DNA of 64,000 nt from Duganella sp. BuS-21 (lineage in GTDB: Bacteria; Pseudomonadota; Gammaproteobacteria; Burkholderiales; Burkholderiaceae_D). This document shows positions 36,271 through 46,505 of this stretch, piece after piece; within the stretch, counting starts at the first letter, position 1; every line of letters begins with the position of its first letter. The notes below the pieces were generated by a model. The model did no database searches. It was not told where the DNA came from and saw only the letters and a program-made list of their open reading frames with translations. A program made the translations under genes and the position numbers. Location: assembly GCA_041874725.1 (NCBI GenBank), contig CP097466.1, positions 682,001 through 746,000 on the forward strand, given 5' to 3'.

Positions 36271-37323
36271 TTAGAAGTTGTGATGGATACCCATGCTGTA
36301 GTAATTGAAGGTGGCGGCCGGCGTCAGCTTCTTGCGGGTGCCGTCCACGTACAGATAGGTGCGCGGCGACAGGTTGTAGTCGTAGCCGAGCGAAAATTGC
36401 CGGGTCTTGGCGATCAGCGGGCTGTTGAGCGCGTTGTCCGGCGTCTTGCGGCCGATACCGGCGCGGATCAGGCCCGGGCCGACCGTGTAGTTGGCGCCCA
36501 CCAGCCAGGCTTTGGTGTCGGGATTGATCGGCAGGCTGTAGTTCTGGTCCTGATGCTGGTAGGAACCCATCAGTTTCAAGTCCTTGGTGGCCTTGAACGA
36601 GGCGCCGACCGACCACAGCTTGGTGGACACGGCGTTGCGCTCATACGCCGCGTAGGCCGAGAACGGGCCCTGGGTGGCGGTGCCGCTGATCGAATACGGA
36701 TGGACCGGCGCCATGCTGTTGGCCGGGAACTGCGGCGCGGCGGCCGTGCCGCGGCCGATGATGACCGGATTGTTGTTGGCCTCTTTGGTGGCCACCGTCA
36801 GGTTCAGCTGGAAGATGCCGCCCAATACCGGCGTGTTGTAGAACACCGCGTTGGAGAAGCGGTTCAGCGAATTGCCGGCCACGCTCATCGGATCGGAGGT
36901 GTAGCCCGCCACTTGCAGGTCGGTCTGGTAGCCGGCCACGGCGGGCATGCCCGACCAGGGTTCGTAGGCGGTGCTGGTTTCCTGGAAGGCGGTCAGGCCA
37001 CGGCCCAGGCGGATGGTGCCGAAGTCGCCTTGCAGACCCACCCGGCTCTGGCCCTGGAACAGGGGACGCACGGTGCTTTCGATGACGCCGGTGTCGGGCT
37101 CATAGCGGATTTCCAACTGGAACAGGGCCTTCAGGCCGCTGCCGAGGTCTTCGACGCCACGGAAACCGAGTTTGTTGTTGTCGCGCTTGCCTACGGCGGT
37201 GATGTCGGTATCGGTGCGGCGCGATACGCCGGCATCCAGAGTGCCGTAAATGACCACAGACGACTGTGCGTAGGCGGCGGAGAAACTGCCCATCAGAGCC
37301 AGAGCCAACAAAGATTTCTTCAT
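36271..37323 (-). CDS. Gram-negative general porin (Burkholderiales type)
   Basis: Trimeric outer-membrane channel. 350 residues: signal peptide MKKSLLALALMGSFSAAYAQ, then the strand pattern SSVVIYGTLDAGVSRRTDTD, GLKALFQLEIRYEPDTG, VGLQGDFGTIRLGRGLTAFQ with a loop-3 region, and a C-terminal Phe (YYSMGIHHNF). AAAGGAAAT lies before the ATG. Own terminator, so monocistronic. It separates DUF484-xerC from dapF. Confidence 0.94.
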   Translation of the reverse strand: MKKSLLALALMGSFSAAYAQSSVVIYGTLDAGVSRRTDTDITAVGKRDNNKLGFRGVEDLGSGLKALFQLEIRYEPDTGVIESTVRPLFQGQSRVGLQGDFGTIRLGRGLTAFQETSTAYEPWSGMPAVAGYQTDLQVAGYTSDPMSVAGNSLNRFSNAVFYNTPVLGGIFQLNLTVATKEANNNPVIIGRGTAAAPQFPANSMAPVHPYSISGTATQGPFSAYAAYERNAVSTKLWSVGASFKATKDLKLMGSYQHQDQNYSLPINPDTKAWLVGANYTVGPGLIRAGIGRKTPDNALNSPLIAKTRQFSLGYDYNLSPRTYLYVDGTRKKLTPAATFNYYSMGIHHNF

Positions 37324-37695
37324 TTGTTATTTCCTTTATAAGTGTGAATCGCATCCCCGCTGCTGCTTGACCGCCGGTTGCTGGAACCTTAATGGTTCGG
37401 TGCCTGGTTTGTGCTGGAATGGTCGATTGTGACGGCTTGTTTTGGTCGAAAGCCGTACAAGCCGGGCTTCTTGTTGTATTTTTGAAACGCTTGTCAGGCG
37501 CGTTATTTGACCCGTTTCATGCCTGATTTGCTTTCATTCGGGCATCAAAACAGCTCTAGCGTACAGGCGGGAGTGGGGGGCGGCGTTTGTGGCAGATCAA
37601 GCGACGGCGCATATTGTTTAGGGTGTGGCGTGGATCGCACGCTACACTTAGCTTCATAAGGCGTCGCAGACAGCAACGCGGCCCACCCGCTTTCG
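37324..37695. other. Divergent intergenic region porin / Sel1 protein
   Basis: 372 bases with no gene. It must hold both promoters; I see no clear -35/-10 pair. A perfect 8-bp inverted repeat, CGGCTTGT (37433-37440) and ACAAGCCG (37457-37464), lies about 110 bp from the porin ATG and could be an operator. AT content is higher than in the flanking genes near 37470-37550. Confidence 0.55.
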
Positions 37696-39267
37696 ATGAA
37701 TCGCATTCATGAAGAGACGATGGCCAATCGAGAAGAGTTAGGGATCATACGCGGCGCCCGCGCCGGAGACGCGGATTGCCAACTGGCGCTGGGCAAGTTG
37801 TACTTGTTCGGCGGCGCCGGCTTGCCCCGCAATATGCCGACCGCCCTGCACTGGCTGGGCCGCGCCGCCCAGCAGGAGCGCGAGGAGGCGTGGCGCCTGA
37901 TCGGCAGCCATATCCCGTTTGAAACCGCCCGCAACTGCCTGCCCGACGTGCTGCCGTGGTACGAGCGCGCCTACGACGCCGGCATCAAGCAGGCCGGCTT
38001 GGTGCTGGCACAACTGGTGCTGCAACAACCCGCCGCCAACGAGTCCTCGGCACTGCGCCACAAGGCCCAGCAGGCGCTGGAGGCGGCCGCGCGCGCCGGC
38101 TTGCCGGAGGCGCAATGGCTGCTGGCGCACCAGGCCGATGGCCGCCCGCTGAATTCCGTGGCGCCGGTACAACGCCACACCCGTCCTCTGGCGGCACGCC
38201 GTCCGTCGCCGCCAGCGTGGCGTGCCGACAACATTATTCCTGCGGAAGATTACGCGCGGCTCGATCAGTTGTGGCGCCAGGACCACATGCTGTTCCTGGC
38301 GCAGGCCATGCCGCTGCTGCAACGGCTGCTGGCCGCCGCGCCGGCCGACGCCGAGGCGGCGCGCGCCTGCGACTGGCTGCCCGGCCCGCCCCAGGTGCTG
38401 TTGCTGGCGCGCTACGCCGAGCTGTTGCCGTCAACGGACGACGACGACGGCAGCCGCCATCAATGCTGCGAACTGGCGGCCTACGGCGGCGACCGCAACG
38501 CCCAGCTGGCGCTGGGCCTGTGGTTCGCGCGCATGGATGGCGAGGGCAGGCGCCAGAGCAGCGGCATCGCCGCCGTCAATTTCAAGCGCGCCATCCGCTG
38601 GTTGACGTTGGCGGGCGAACAGGGACTGGCGGACGCCTGGTTTGCGCTGTCGCGCATTTATCTGAAGCCGGAATTTTCGCAACGCTGCGTGGCCGAGGCG
38701 CAAAGCTATCTGGAGCGCGCCGCCGAGATGGGCCATGTCGCCGCCCAGCTGGAGTGCGGCATGTATGCCTGGCGCAACCGCCGCACCGACGAGCACAGCG
38801 ATGTGCGCGCCGCCTACTGGCTGCAGAAAGCGGCGGCGCAGGGATGCGCCGAGGCGGAAACGGCCTTGGCGCGGGTCGCTGCTACGCCGAAAGAGGCGGG
38901 CTGGGTGGCCAGCATCGTGACCTGTCTGACGCGGGAATTGTTGGAAAGCCAGCCTTTGCTGGCGGCGCGGCTGGAGCTGGCCGCGCTGTTCGGCCTGAGC
39001 CGGGCGGAAGCCCTGCTGCTGGATGTCACGGCGGCCGACCAGGGCCATTGCCTGGTGGTCGATATCCGCGCCAGTTACGGCCGCAGCAAGCGCCGTCTGG
39101 TGCTGCTGCGCACGGCGCGCGAGCGGCAGGCGCTGGACCGCATCGTGCGGCTGTTCGAATCGATCGACAGCGGGCCGGATGGGCTGGAAGGCAATTACCG
39201 CCAGCGCTTGTACCGTCTCAAGACCTGGCTGCCGCATGTCGGCGGCGACGACCTGCTGGCAGCTTAG
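37696..39267 (+). CDS. Sel1-repeat protein
   Basis: 523 residues, no signal peptide. About five Sel1-like helical pairs: [20 protein letters not shown] near 28-47, [52 protein letters not shown] and [17 protein letters not shown]. The last 120 residues are not Sel1-like ([20 protein letters not shown]). Sel1 repeats are protein-protein scaffolds; no partner is evident. Start at 37696 or the ATG at 37720. Its stop overlaps the convergent dapF stop by 4 bases. Confidence 0.8.
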   Translation: MNRIHEETMANREELGIIRGARAGDADCQLALGKLYLFGGAGLPRNMPTALHWLGRAAQQEREEAWRLIGSHIPFETARNCLPDVLPWYERAYDAGIKQAGLVLAQLVLQQPAANESSALRHKAQQALEAAARAGLPEAQWLLAHQADGRPLNSVAPVQRHTRPLAARRPSPPAWRADNIIPAEDYARLDQLWRQDHMLFLAQAMPLLQRLLAAAPADAEAARACDWLPGPPQVLLLARYAELLPSTDDDDGSRHQCCELAAYGGDRNAQLALGLWFARMDGEGRRQSSGIAAVNFKRAIRWLTLAGEQGLADAWFALSRIYLKPEFSQRCVAEAQSYLERAAEMGHVAAQLECGMYAWRNRRTDEHSDVRAAYWLQKAAAQGCAEAETALARVAATPKEAGWVASIVTCLTRELLESQPLLAARLELAALFGLSRAEALLLDVTAADQGHCLVVDIRASYGRSKRRLVLLRTARERQALDRIVRLFESIDSGPDGLEGNYRQRLYRLKTWLPHVGGDDLLAA

Positions 39268-40127
39268 ATTTCTATTTCGCCTTCAAACACCGTTACCGCC
39301 GGGCCGGTCAGCCAGACCGGCTGACCTTCGCCATCCCAGCCGATCGACAACTGGCCGCCGCGCGCATCGACGCGCACCGGGCTGTCGAGCAAGCCACGGC
39401 GGATGCCGGCCACGGCCGCCGCGCAGGCGCCGGTGCCGCAGGCCAGGGTTTCGCCGACGCCGCGCTCGAATACGCGCAGCTTCACATGCTGGCGGTTGAT
39501 GATCTGCATGAAGCCGGCGTTGACGCGGTTCGGGAAGCGTACATGATGCTCGATCAGCGGGCCGGTCAGTTCCACCGGTGCCGTCTCCACATCCTCCACC
39601 ACCTGCACCGCGTGCGGGTTGCCCATCGACACCGCCGAAATCAGCACGCTTTCGCGCGCGCCGCCCAGTTCCAGCACCAGCGGCCACAGCGTGTCGCGGC
39701 CTTGCGACTGGCCCTGCAGGCCTTCGGCATCGAACGGCACGCGGCCCGGTTCCAGGATCGGCGCGCCCATGTCCACCGTGATGCTGCCGTCCGCTTCCAG
39801 GCGCGGCGCGATCACGCCGGCCTTGGTCTGCACGCTGATGCTGGTTTTATCGGTCAGGCCTTTTTCCGCCACAAACTTGACGAAGGCGCGCGAGCCGTTG
39901 CCGCACTGCTCGACCTCGCCGCCGTCGGCGTTGAAGATGCGGTAGCGGAAATCGCAGCCGGCCTCGGTCGGTTTCTCGACCAGCAGGATCTGGTCGGCGC
40001 CCACGCCGAAGCGGCGGTCGCCCAACAGCTGCCACTGGGCCGGCGTGAAGTCGATGTGCTGGGTGACGCCGTCGATCACGACGAAGTCATTGCCGGCGCC
40101 GTGCATTTTGGTGAATTTCAGTTTCAT
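39264..40127 (-). CDS. dapF: Diaminopimelate epimerase
   Basis: Converts LL- to meso-diaminopimelate for lysine and peptidoglycan. 287 residues; the two catalytic Cys are Cys75 ([12 protein letters not shown]) and Cys230 ([13 protein letters not shown]). N-terminal [16 protein letters not shown] is diagnostic. Downstream of two lipid A acyltransferase genes (10 bp gap). Confidence 0.97.
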   Translation of the reverse strand: MKLKFTKMHGAGNDFVVIDGVTQHIDFTPAQWQLLGDRRFGVGADQILLVEKPTEAGCDFRYRIFNADGGEVEQCGNGSRAFVKFVAEKGLTDKTSISVQTKAGVIAPRLEADGSITVDMGAPILEPGRVPFDAEGLQGQSQGRDTLWPLVLELGGARESVLISAVSMGNPHAVQVVEDVETAPVELTGPLIEHHVRFPNRVNAGFMQIINRQHVKLRVFERGVGETLACGTGACAAAVAGIRRGLLDSPVRVDARGGQLSIGWDGEGQPVWLTGPAVTVFEGEIEI

Positions 40128-40137
40128 GGGCGGTGCT

Positions 40138-41016
40138 CTACAGTTTGCGGTACAGCGAAGGCTCGCCGTTCGGGCGCGTCTTGAAGCGTTTGTGGGTCCA
40201 GAAATACTCGGCCGGCGCCTCGCGCACGCGGTCTTCGATGAACTGGTTCATGCGGCGGGTGGCGGCCACCATATCGTCGCCGGGATAATTGTCCCACACC
40301 GGATAGAATTTCACACGCCAGCCACGGTAACCGGGCAGGAAGGTGGCGATCACCGGCATCACCTGCGCGCCGGTGGTGGCGGCGATGCGCGCGGTGGCCG
40401 TCAGCGTGGCGGCCTGGATGCCGAAAAAGGGCACGAATTCGGCGTCCTTCTCGCCGAAGTCCATGTCCGGCAACATGAAGTAGGGCAGCTTGTCGCGCAG
40501 CGCGCGCAGGATGGGCTTGATACCGTCCTGGCGCGTGAACAGCTTGACCGGCTTGAAGCGGGCGCGGCCGGCGCGCAGCACCTGGTCGAAGGCGGCGTTC
40601 TTTTGCGTCACATACATCGAGGAGGCGCTGGCTTCCATGGCGATGGCGGCGCCGGCCACGTCCAGGCACACGAAGTGCGGGCATAGCAGGATGGTCGGCT
40701 TGCCGGTCATGGTGGCCACTGGAATTTCGCCGTCCGGATCGATGGTGATCAGGCGCTTCAGGCGCGCTTCCGGCGCCCACCACAGCACGGCGCGTTCCCA
40801 CACGCTGCGTGAATAGGACTGGAAATGGCGGTGCGCGATATCGACCCGCTCGGCTTCGGTCAGTTCCGGCATGCACAGGCGCAGATTGGTCAGCGCAATG
40901 TGGCGGCGCGAGCGCAGCGTCATGAACAGCAGGCTGCCGATGGCGTCGCCGAAGCGGCCCAGCAGCGGCAGCGGCAGCCAGTGCAGCAGCCACATTAATC
41001 CCAGCATCACTTTCAT
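40138..41016 (-). CDS. Lipid A biosynthesis lauroyl/myristoyl acyltransferase (LpxL family), copy 2
   Basis: Inner-membrane enzyme adding a secondary acyl chain to Kdo2-lipid IVA. 292 residues, N-terminal membrane helix, and the HX4D catalytic motif in [32 protein letters not shown] follows. ATGA overlap with the upstream acyltransferase gene. Which paralogue acts first cannot be told from sequence alone. Confidence 0.92.
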   Translation of the reverse strand: MKVMLGLMWLLHWLPLPLLGRFGDAIGSLLFMTLRSRRHIALTNLRLCMPELTEAERVDIAHRHFQSYSRSVWERAVLWWAPEARLKRLITIDPDGEIPVATMTGKPTILLCPHFVCLDVAGAAIAMEASASSMYVTQKNAAFDQVLRAGRARFKPVKLFTRQDGIKPILRALRDKLPYFMLPDMDFGEKDAEFVPFFGIQAATLTATARIAATTGAQVMPVIATFLPGYRGWRVKFYPVWDNYPGDDMVAATRRMNQFIEDRVREAPAEYFWTHKRFKTRPNGEPSLYRKL

Positions 41017-41873
41017 GTTGATTCTCCCGCCCTGGCGGCCGTCGGCGCGTCAATTCCGTGCGGCACCTTGTAGCGGTTATAGCTCCAGTAGTATTGCGAC
41101 GGGCTGCGGGCGATCAGGCGCTCCATGGCGCTGTTGATGGCTTGCGCCTGCGCGGCGCTGTCGCCGTCCAGCGAACCGTCAAAGGGCACGAAGCGTACCA
41201 CATAGCCGCGCCCACCCGGGAGGCGCTCGGCGTAAGTGATGATGACGGTGGCGTCGCCCAGTTGCGCCAGCTTGGCCGGCAGCGTCATGGTGTAGGCCGG
41301 GCGGCCGAAAAAGGTGGCCCACACGCCTTCGCCTTCCTGCGGCACCTGGTCGGGCAGCACGCCGACCGGCCGGCCTTTCTTGAGGAACTTGGCCAGCATG
41401 CGCACGCCGGACATGGTGGCCGGCGCCAGCAGCAGGTTGTTGCGCGCGCGCGCACCTTCGATCAGCGGCCTGAGTGCCTGCTTTTTCGGCGGGCGGTACA
41501 TCACCATCAGCTCGGTGCGCAGGGCGATTTCCTGGGCCACGATCTCGAAGCAGCCCAAGTGTGGCGTCATGAACACAATCCCGCGACCGGCGTCGAGTTC
41601 GGTTTGCACCAGTGCCCAGTTTTCCAGGCTGGCGTGGCGCGACACGCGGGCCGGATCGGCGCACCAGATGAAGGGCAGTTCGATGATGCTTTTACCGGCT
41701 TCCGCCACAGCGGCGTTGAGGTGTTGCGCCACGCCGGCCTGGCGCATATTGTCGCGCATGCGGCGGCGGTAGGACGGCGAGGCCCAATACACCAGCCAGC
41801 CCAAGGCCGCGCCGGCGGCGTGCAGGAATGGCAAGGGAAAAATCGACAGGAAGCGGAAAATGGGAACCAGCAT
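41013..41873 (-). CDS. Lipid A biosynthesis acyltransferase (LpxL family), copy 1
   Basis: 286 residues with N-terminal hydrophobic segment and HX4E motif in TPHLGCFEIVAQ, then VGVLPDQVPQEGEGVWATFF. Same fold as the next gene; the two are consecutive paralogues forming an operon with dapF. Divergent from metK. Confidence 0.92.
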   Translation of the reverse strand: MLVPIFRFLSIFPLPFLHAAGAALGWLVYWASPSYRRRMRDNMRQAGVAQHLNAAVAEAGKSIIELPFIWCADPARVSRHASLENWALVQTELDAGRGIVFMTPHLGCFEIVAQEIALRTELMVMYRPPKKQALRPLIEGARARNNLLLAPATMSGVRMLAKFLKKGRPVGVLPDQVPQEGEGVWATFFGRPAYTMTLPAKLAQLGDATVIITYAERLPGGRGYVVRFVPFDGSLDGDSAAQAQAINSAMERLIARSPSQYYWSYNRYKVPHGIDAPTAARAGEST

Positions 41874-41959
41874 GGAGAGTTTGTGCCTGTGTTAGGAGCA
41901 AGTTTTTTTAAAAAAGCGTAAAATAACACGATAAGTAGTAACCGCTGAGTTAATGACAA

Positions 41960-41999
41960 CTTGCGTCGCGGTATATAAATGTCGCTAAAGCGTCGCAAG
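41960..41999 (+). promoter_or_regulatory. Possible hairpin upstream of metK
   Basis: CTTGCGTCGC (41960-41969) and GCGTCGCAAG (41990-41999) are inverted with one mismatch, 46 bp before the metK ATG. No known SAM riboswitch class is recognisable. May be a leader hairpin or an operator; weak evidence. Confidence 0.25.
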
Positions 42000-42045
42000 C
42001 CGTGCCGGTATGCGACCGTTTTTCAAACCATATCAGGAGCTTGCG

Positions 42046-43212
42046 ATGTCTAATGATTACCTCTTCACCTCTGAATCCGTCTCGGAAGGTCACCCCGACA
42101 AGGTAGCCGACCAGATTTCCGACGCCATCCTCGACGCGATTCTGGCCCAGGACCCGAAAGCCCGTGTTGCCGCCGAAACGCTGTGCAACACCGGCCTGGT
42201 GGTGCTGGCAGGTGAAATCACCACCCACGCCAACGTTGATTATATTCAAGTTGCGCGCGAAACCATCAAGCGCATCGGTTACGACAACACCGACTACGGT
42301 ATCGACTATCGTGGTTGCGCGGTGCTGGTGGCCTACGACAAGCAGTCGCCCGACATCGCCCAGGGCGTGGACGAAGGCGCCGGCATCGACCTGGACCAGG
42401 GCGCCGGCGACCAGGGCCTGATGTTCGGCTACGCTTGCGACGAAACCGCCGAGCTGATGCCAGCGGCAATCCACTACGCGCACCGCCTGGTCGAGCGCCA
42501 GTCGCAGCTGCGCAAGGACGGCCGCCTGCCATGGCTGCGTCCAGATGCCAAATCGCAAGTTACCCTGCGCTACGTCAACGGCCGTCCGGTGGCGGTCGAC
42601 ACCGTGGTGCTGTCGACCCAGCACGCGCCGGAAATGCTGCACAAGCAGATCGAAGAAGCGGTGATCGAAGAGATCATCAAGCCGGTGCTGCCGAAGGAGT
42701 GGCTGCAGGACACCAAATACCTGGTCAACCCGACCGGTCGTTTCGTCATCGGCGGCCCGCAGGGCGACTGCGGCCTGACCGGCCGCAAGATCATCGTCGA
42801 CACCTACGGCGGCGCCTCGCCGCACGGCGGCGGCGCGTTCTCGGGCAAGGATCCAACGAAGGTCGACCGTTCGGCGGCCTACGCGGCGCGCTACGTGGCC
42901 AAGAACGTGGTGGCGGCCGGCCTGGCGCGCCAGTGCCAGGTGCAGGTGTCGTACGCCATCGGCGTGGCGCGTCCGATCAACATCACGGTCTACACCGAAG
43001 GCACGGGCGTGATCCCGGACGAGAAGATCGCCGAACTGGTGATGGCGCACTTCGACCTGCGTCCGAAAGGCATCGTGCTGATGCTGGACCTGCTGCGTCC
43101 GATCTACGCCAAGACCGCCGCCTACGGCCACTTCGGCCGCGAAGAGCCGGAATTCACCTGGGAGCGCACCGACAAGGCCGCCATCCTGCGCGACGCCGCC
43201 GGCCTGAAGTAG
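42046..43212 (+). CDS. metK: S-adenosylmethionine synthetase
   Basis: Makes SAM from methionine and ATP. 388 residues from ATG 42046 behind AGGAGC. Motifs: [36 protein letters not shown] and the phosphate loop [20 protein letters not shown]. Starts the methyl-cycle cluster metK-sahH-holin-metF; followed by its own hairpin terminator. Confidence 0.98.
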   Translation: MSNDYLFTSESVSEGHPDKVADQISDAILDAILAQDPKARVAAETLCNTGLVVLAGEITTHANVDYIQVARETIKRIGYDNTDYGIDYRGCAVLVAYDKQSPDIAQGVDEGAGIDLDQGAGDQGLMFGYACDETAELMPAAIHYAHRLVERQSQLRKDGRLPWLRPDAKSQVTLRYVNGRPVAVDTVVLSTQHAPEMLHKQIEEAVIEEIIKPVLPKEWLQDTKYLVNPTGRFVIGGPQGDCGLTGRKIIVDTYGGASPHGGGAFSGKDPTKVDRSAAYAARYVAKNVVAAGLARQCQVQVSYAIGVARPINITVYTEGTGVIPDEKIAELVMAHFDLRPKGIVLMLDLLRPIYAKTAAYGHFGREEPEFTWERTDKAAILRDAAGLK

Positions 43213-43229
43213 TCACTCCGCACCACAGT

Positions 43230-43256
43230 ACAACGCCCCGGACTCCGGGGCGTTGT
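43230..43256 (+). terminator. Hairpin terminator after metK
   Basis: Perfect 12-bp stem ACAACGCCCCGG / CCGGGGCGTTGT with 3-nt loop, 18 bp beyond the metK stop, followed by CATTT. The T-run is poor but the stem is very stable. Confidence 0.7.
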
Positions 43257-43270
43257 CATTTCCGCTCCCG

Positions 43271-43348
43271 CTAAGTTGGCCGTTTGGGCGGAGGCGGGAT
43301 GGGGTTCGGCGGCTCGTAACGGCTGGGATCGTCTTTTTTGCGGATCAT
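43271..43348 (-). CDS. 25-residue Pro-rich peptide (small ORF)
   Basis: Too short for routine gene finders. ATG at 43348, stop TAG at 43271-43273; product begins MIRKKDDPSRYEPP, continues with a Pro-rich stretch and ends KRPT. GAAGGA lies 7 bases before the ATG, and the frame starts 10 bases after the stop of the two-helix membrane protein gene, so the two look like a bicistron. The residue bias (basic start, Tyr-Glu-Pro-Pro, poly-Pro) is not what a random GC-rich frame gives, but coding is unproven. Confidence 0.4.
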   Translation of the reverse strand: MIRKKDDPSRYEPPNPIPPPPKRPT

Positions 43349-43358
43349 CGTGATTCCT

Positions 43359-43721
43359 TCATTGAACGTCGAGGGTCTGATTCACCGCCGCTTGCGCATT
43401 GACGCGCAACTGCTTGGTGAGCAGCAGGTCGCTCAATTCGGTCACGGACGCAGCATGAGATTTGAGCTTTTCCGCGACGGATAGCTGCTTGGATATGATG
43501 GCGAGCAGGGCGCTGGCAGAAGTGAACATCGGCCATAGAAAAGTATAGTCGCTGTTCTTCCAGAATACGAGGCCGGCCAATGCGGCACTGCCAGAGGAGA
43601 CGGCGACGGCAATCTTGGCGATACTACCGAGCCAAACCCAGCGTGCCGGCGGCGCGCTTCTGCGCTGGCGCAAGTGGTGGGATTGTTGTCGCCATCCAAG
43701 CTTAACGATGCTAAAATGCAT
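43359..43721 (-). CDS. Two-helix membrane protein, possibly SLATT-like
   Basis: 120 residues. Basic N terminus (to about 29), membrane helix 1 near 30-53 (WLGSIAKIAVAVSSGSAALA), helix 2 near 59-77 (TFLWPMFTSASALLAIISK), then an amphipathic helix (LSVAEKLKSHAASVTELSDL). Two adjacent helices and a trailing helical arm recall SLATT-type proteins, predicted pore formers, but it is shorter than they usually are and the match is by eye. The start is uncertain: GGAG lies only one base before the ATG, and the 5' end abuts the sahH promoter and riboswitch on the other strand. Confidence 0.5.
   Translation of the reverse strand: MHFSIVKLGWRQQSHHLRQRRSAPPARWVWLGSIAKIAVAVSSGSAALAGLVFWKNSDYTFLWPMFTSASALLAIISKQLSVAEKLKSHAASVTELSDLLLTKQLRVNAQAAVNQTLDVQ
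43709..43717 (+). promoter_or_regulatory. Extended -10 promoter of sahH
   Basis: TG-C-TAAAAT (TG at 43709-43710, hexamer 43712-43717) is an extended -10. Transcription would begin near 43723, exactly at the first base-paired strand of the riboswitch. A TTGTCG at 43686 is too far (20 bases) to be an ideal -35. It overlaps the first codons of the opposite-strand membrane protein gene. Confidence 0.5.
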
Positions 43722-43783
43722 GCTCCGAGGAGCGCTGCGACGAACTTGATTCGCCAGGCTCGGAGATCCAAACCGCGCTCACG
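43722..43783 (+). ncRNA. S-adenosylhomocysteine (SAH) riboswitch
   Basis: The stretch GCTCCGAGGAGCGCTGCGAC, then GCCAGGCTCGG and AACCGCGCTCACG, matches the conserved SAH riboswitch core that I know from ahcY leaders of beta- and gammaproteobacteria. P1 pairs CTCCGAG (43723-43729) with CTCGGAG (43759-43765); a hairpin GCGA...TCGC lies within; the pseudoknot pairs GAGCGC with GCGCTC (near 43775-43780). Located 33 bp before the sahH ATG; the family turns expression on when SAH accumulates. Confidence 0.92.
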
Positions 43784-43815
43784 TTACTTTTTTCAACACA
43801 TGAAAGGAGGGCGTG

Positions 43816-45243
<1,428 letters not shown>

Positions 45244-45250
45244 CACCACC

Positions 45251-45311
45251 GTCGTCCCCGCGTAAGCGGGGATGCATGCTCAGCATGGGCTCCCGCGTGC
45301 GCGGGAGCGAC
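45251..45311. repeat. REP-like inverted doublet 3
   Basis: 27-nt units 45251-45277 (forward) and 45285-45311 (reverse), spaced by only 7 nt, between sahH and the holin-like gene. Each unit is a strong GC hairpin (CCCCGCGTAAGCGGGG and CTCCCGCGTGCGCGGGAG). Unlike the other doublets it lies between co-oriented genes. Confidence 0.8.
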
Positions 45312-45334
45312 GATTTTTGCAGCGAGAACTTCTT

Positions 45335-45691
45335 ATGCGTCTGGTCCTTACCTGGTTAATCAATGCAATTGCCTTGCTGGCAGTGCCTTACCTCATGCAT
45401 TCCGTCGATGTCACAAGCATAGGCGCAGCCCTCGTCGCGGCTCTTGTACTGGGCCTGGTCAATACGCTGATACGTCCCGTCCTTTTGCTCCTGACGCTGC
45501 CCGTGACCTTGTTGTCGCTGGGCCTGTTCATCTTCATCGTCAACGGCTTCATGTTCTGGCTGGTGGCGCAATGGGTGGATGGCTTCCATGTCGACAGCTT
45601 CCTGTCGGCCGTCGGTGGCGCCGTGTTGTACAGCATTATTTCCTGGGCTTTGTCGACCTTACTTTTGAAGAACCCAGATGGACACTCCTAA
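45335..45691 (+). CDS. Phage-holin-4-2 family membrane protein
   Basis: 118 residues, four hydrophobic helices (MRLVLTWLINAIALLAVPYL, LVAALVLGLVNTLIRPVLLL, LLSLGLFIFIVNGFMFWLV, LSAVGGAVLYSIISWALSTL). The NTLIRPVLLLLTLPVTLLSL core is the DUF360/holin-4-2 signature. Not a phage gene here: it is a stable member of the sahH-metF cluster in betaproteobacteria; role unknown. Start ATG 45335. Its last 14 bases overlap metF. Confidence 0.85.
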   Translation: MRLVLTWLINAIALLAVPYLMHSVDVTSIGAALVAALVLGLVNTLIRPVLLLLTLPVTLLSLGLFIFIVNGFMFWLVAQWVDGFHVDSFLSAVGGAVLYSIISWALSTLLLKNPDGHS

Positions 45692-46505
45692 CTTCAGTAT
45701 CGAATTCTTCCCGCCGAAAACGGCGGAAGGCGCGGAAAAGCTGCGCGTCACGCGCGCCAAGCTGTCCGAGCTCAAACCCAAGTATTTTTCGGTGACCTTC
45801 GGCGCCGGCGGCAGCACGCAGCGCGGCACGCTGGACACCGTGGTGGAAATCCTCAACGCCGGCGAAGACGCCGCGCCGCACCTGTCCTGCGTGGGCGGCA
45901 CGCGCGAGTCGATCCGCGAGATCCTGGCCGAGTTCAAGTCGCACGACATCAAGCGCATCGTCGCATTGCGCGGCGACCTGCCGAGCGGCTACGGCGCGGC
46001 CGGTGAATTCCGTTATGCGAACGAGCTGGTGGAATTCATCCGCCAGGAAACCGGCGACTGGTTCCACATCGAAGTGGCGGCCTATCCGGAAGTGCACCCG
46101 CAGGCCAAATCGCCGCAGGATGATTTGCTGGCGTTCGAACGCAAGATCAAGGCCGGCGCCAATGCCGCCATCACCCAGTATTTCTACAATGCCGACGCCT
46201 ACTTCCAGTTCGTCGAGCAAACGCGCAAGCTGGGCATCGACGTGCCTATCGTGGCCGGCATCATGCCGATCACGAACACCACCCAGCTGATGCGCTTCTC
46301 GGACATGTGCGGCGCCGAGATCCCGCGCTGGGTGCGATTGAAGCTGGCCAGCTTCGGCGACGACAGCGCCTCGATCAAGGCCTTCGGCCTGGACGTGGTG
46401 ACGGCGCTGTGCGAACGCCTGCTCAAAGGCGGCGCGCCCGGCCTGCACTTCTACAGCATGAACCAGGCCGCCGCGACCACCGCGCTGTGGCAGCGACTGA
46501 CTTAA
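45678..46505 (+). CDS. metF: 5,10-methylenetetrahydrofolate reductase
   Basis: FAD enzyme producing 5-methyl-THF for methionine synthase. 275 residues: NFSIEFFPPKTAEGAEKLRV, SVTFGAGGSTQRGTLDTV, IVALRGDLPSGYGAAGEF and a C-terminal GLHFYSMNQAAATTALW. Starts inside the end of the holin-like gene, so coupled translation. Completes the metK-sahH-metF set. Stop overlaps the convergent MTHFS gene by 4 bases. Confidence 0.97.
   Translation: MDTPNFSIEFFPPKTAEGAEKLRVTRAKLSELKPKYFSVTFGAGGSTQRGTLDTVVEILNAGEDAAPHLSCVGGTRESIREILAEFKSHDIKRIVALRGDLPSGYGAAGEFRYANELVEFIRQETGDWFHIEVAAYPEVHPQAKSPQDDLLAFERKIKAGANAAITQYFYNADAYFQFVEQTRKLGIDVPIVAGIMPITNTTQLMRFSDMCGAEIPRWVRLKLASFGDDSASIKAFGLDVVTALCERLLKGGAPGLHFYSMNQAAATTALWQRLT

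Noticed and set aside
37956..40184. 742-codon plus-strand frame over the Sel1 and dapF genes
   Set aside because: Other-frame shadow of Sel1 and antisense of dapF, both clearly coding; the translation is Arg/Gly/Pro-rich nonsense.
41874..42045. SAM riboswitch upstream of metK
   Set aside because: No SAM-I, SAM-II or other known SAM class core can be aligned; only an imperfect hairpin is seen.
45335..45691. Holin-like gene as a prophage remnant
   Set aside because: It overlaps metF and is a regular member of the sahH-metF cluster; no other phage genes are present.
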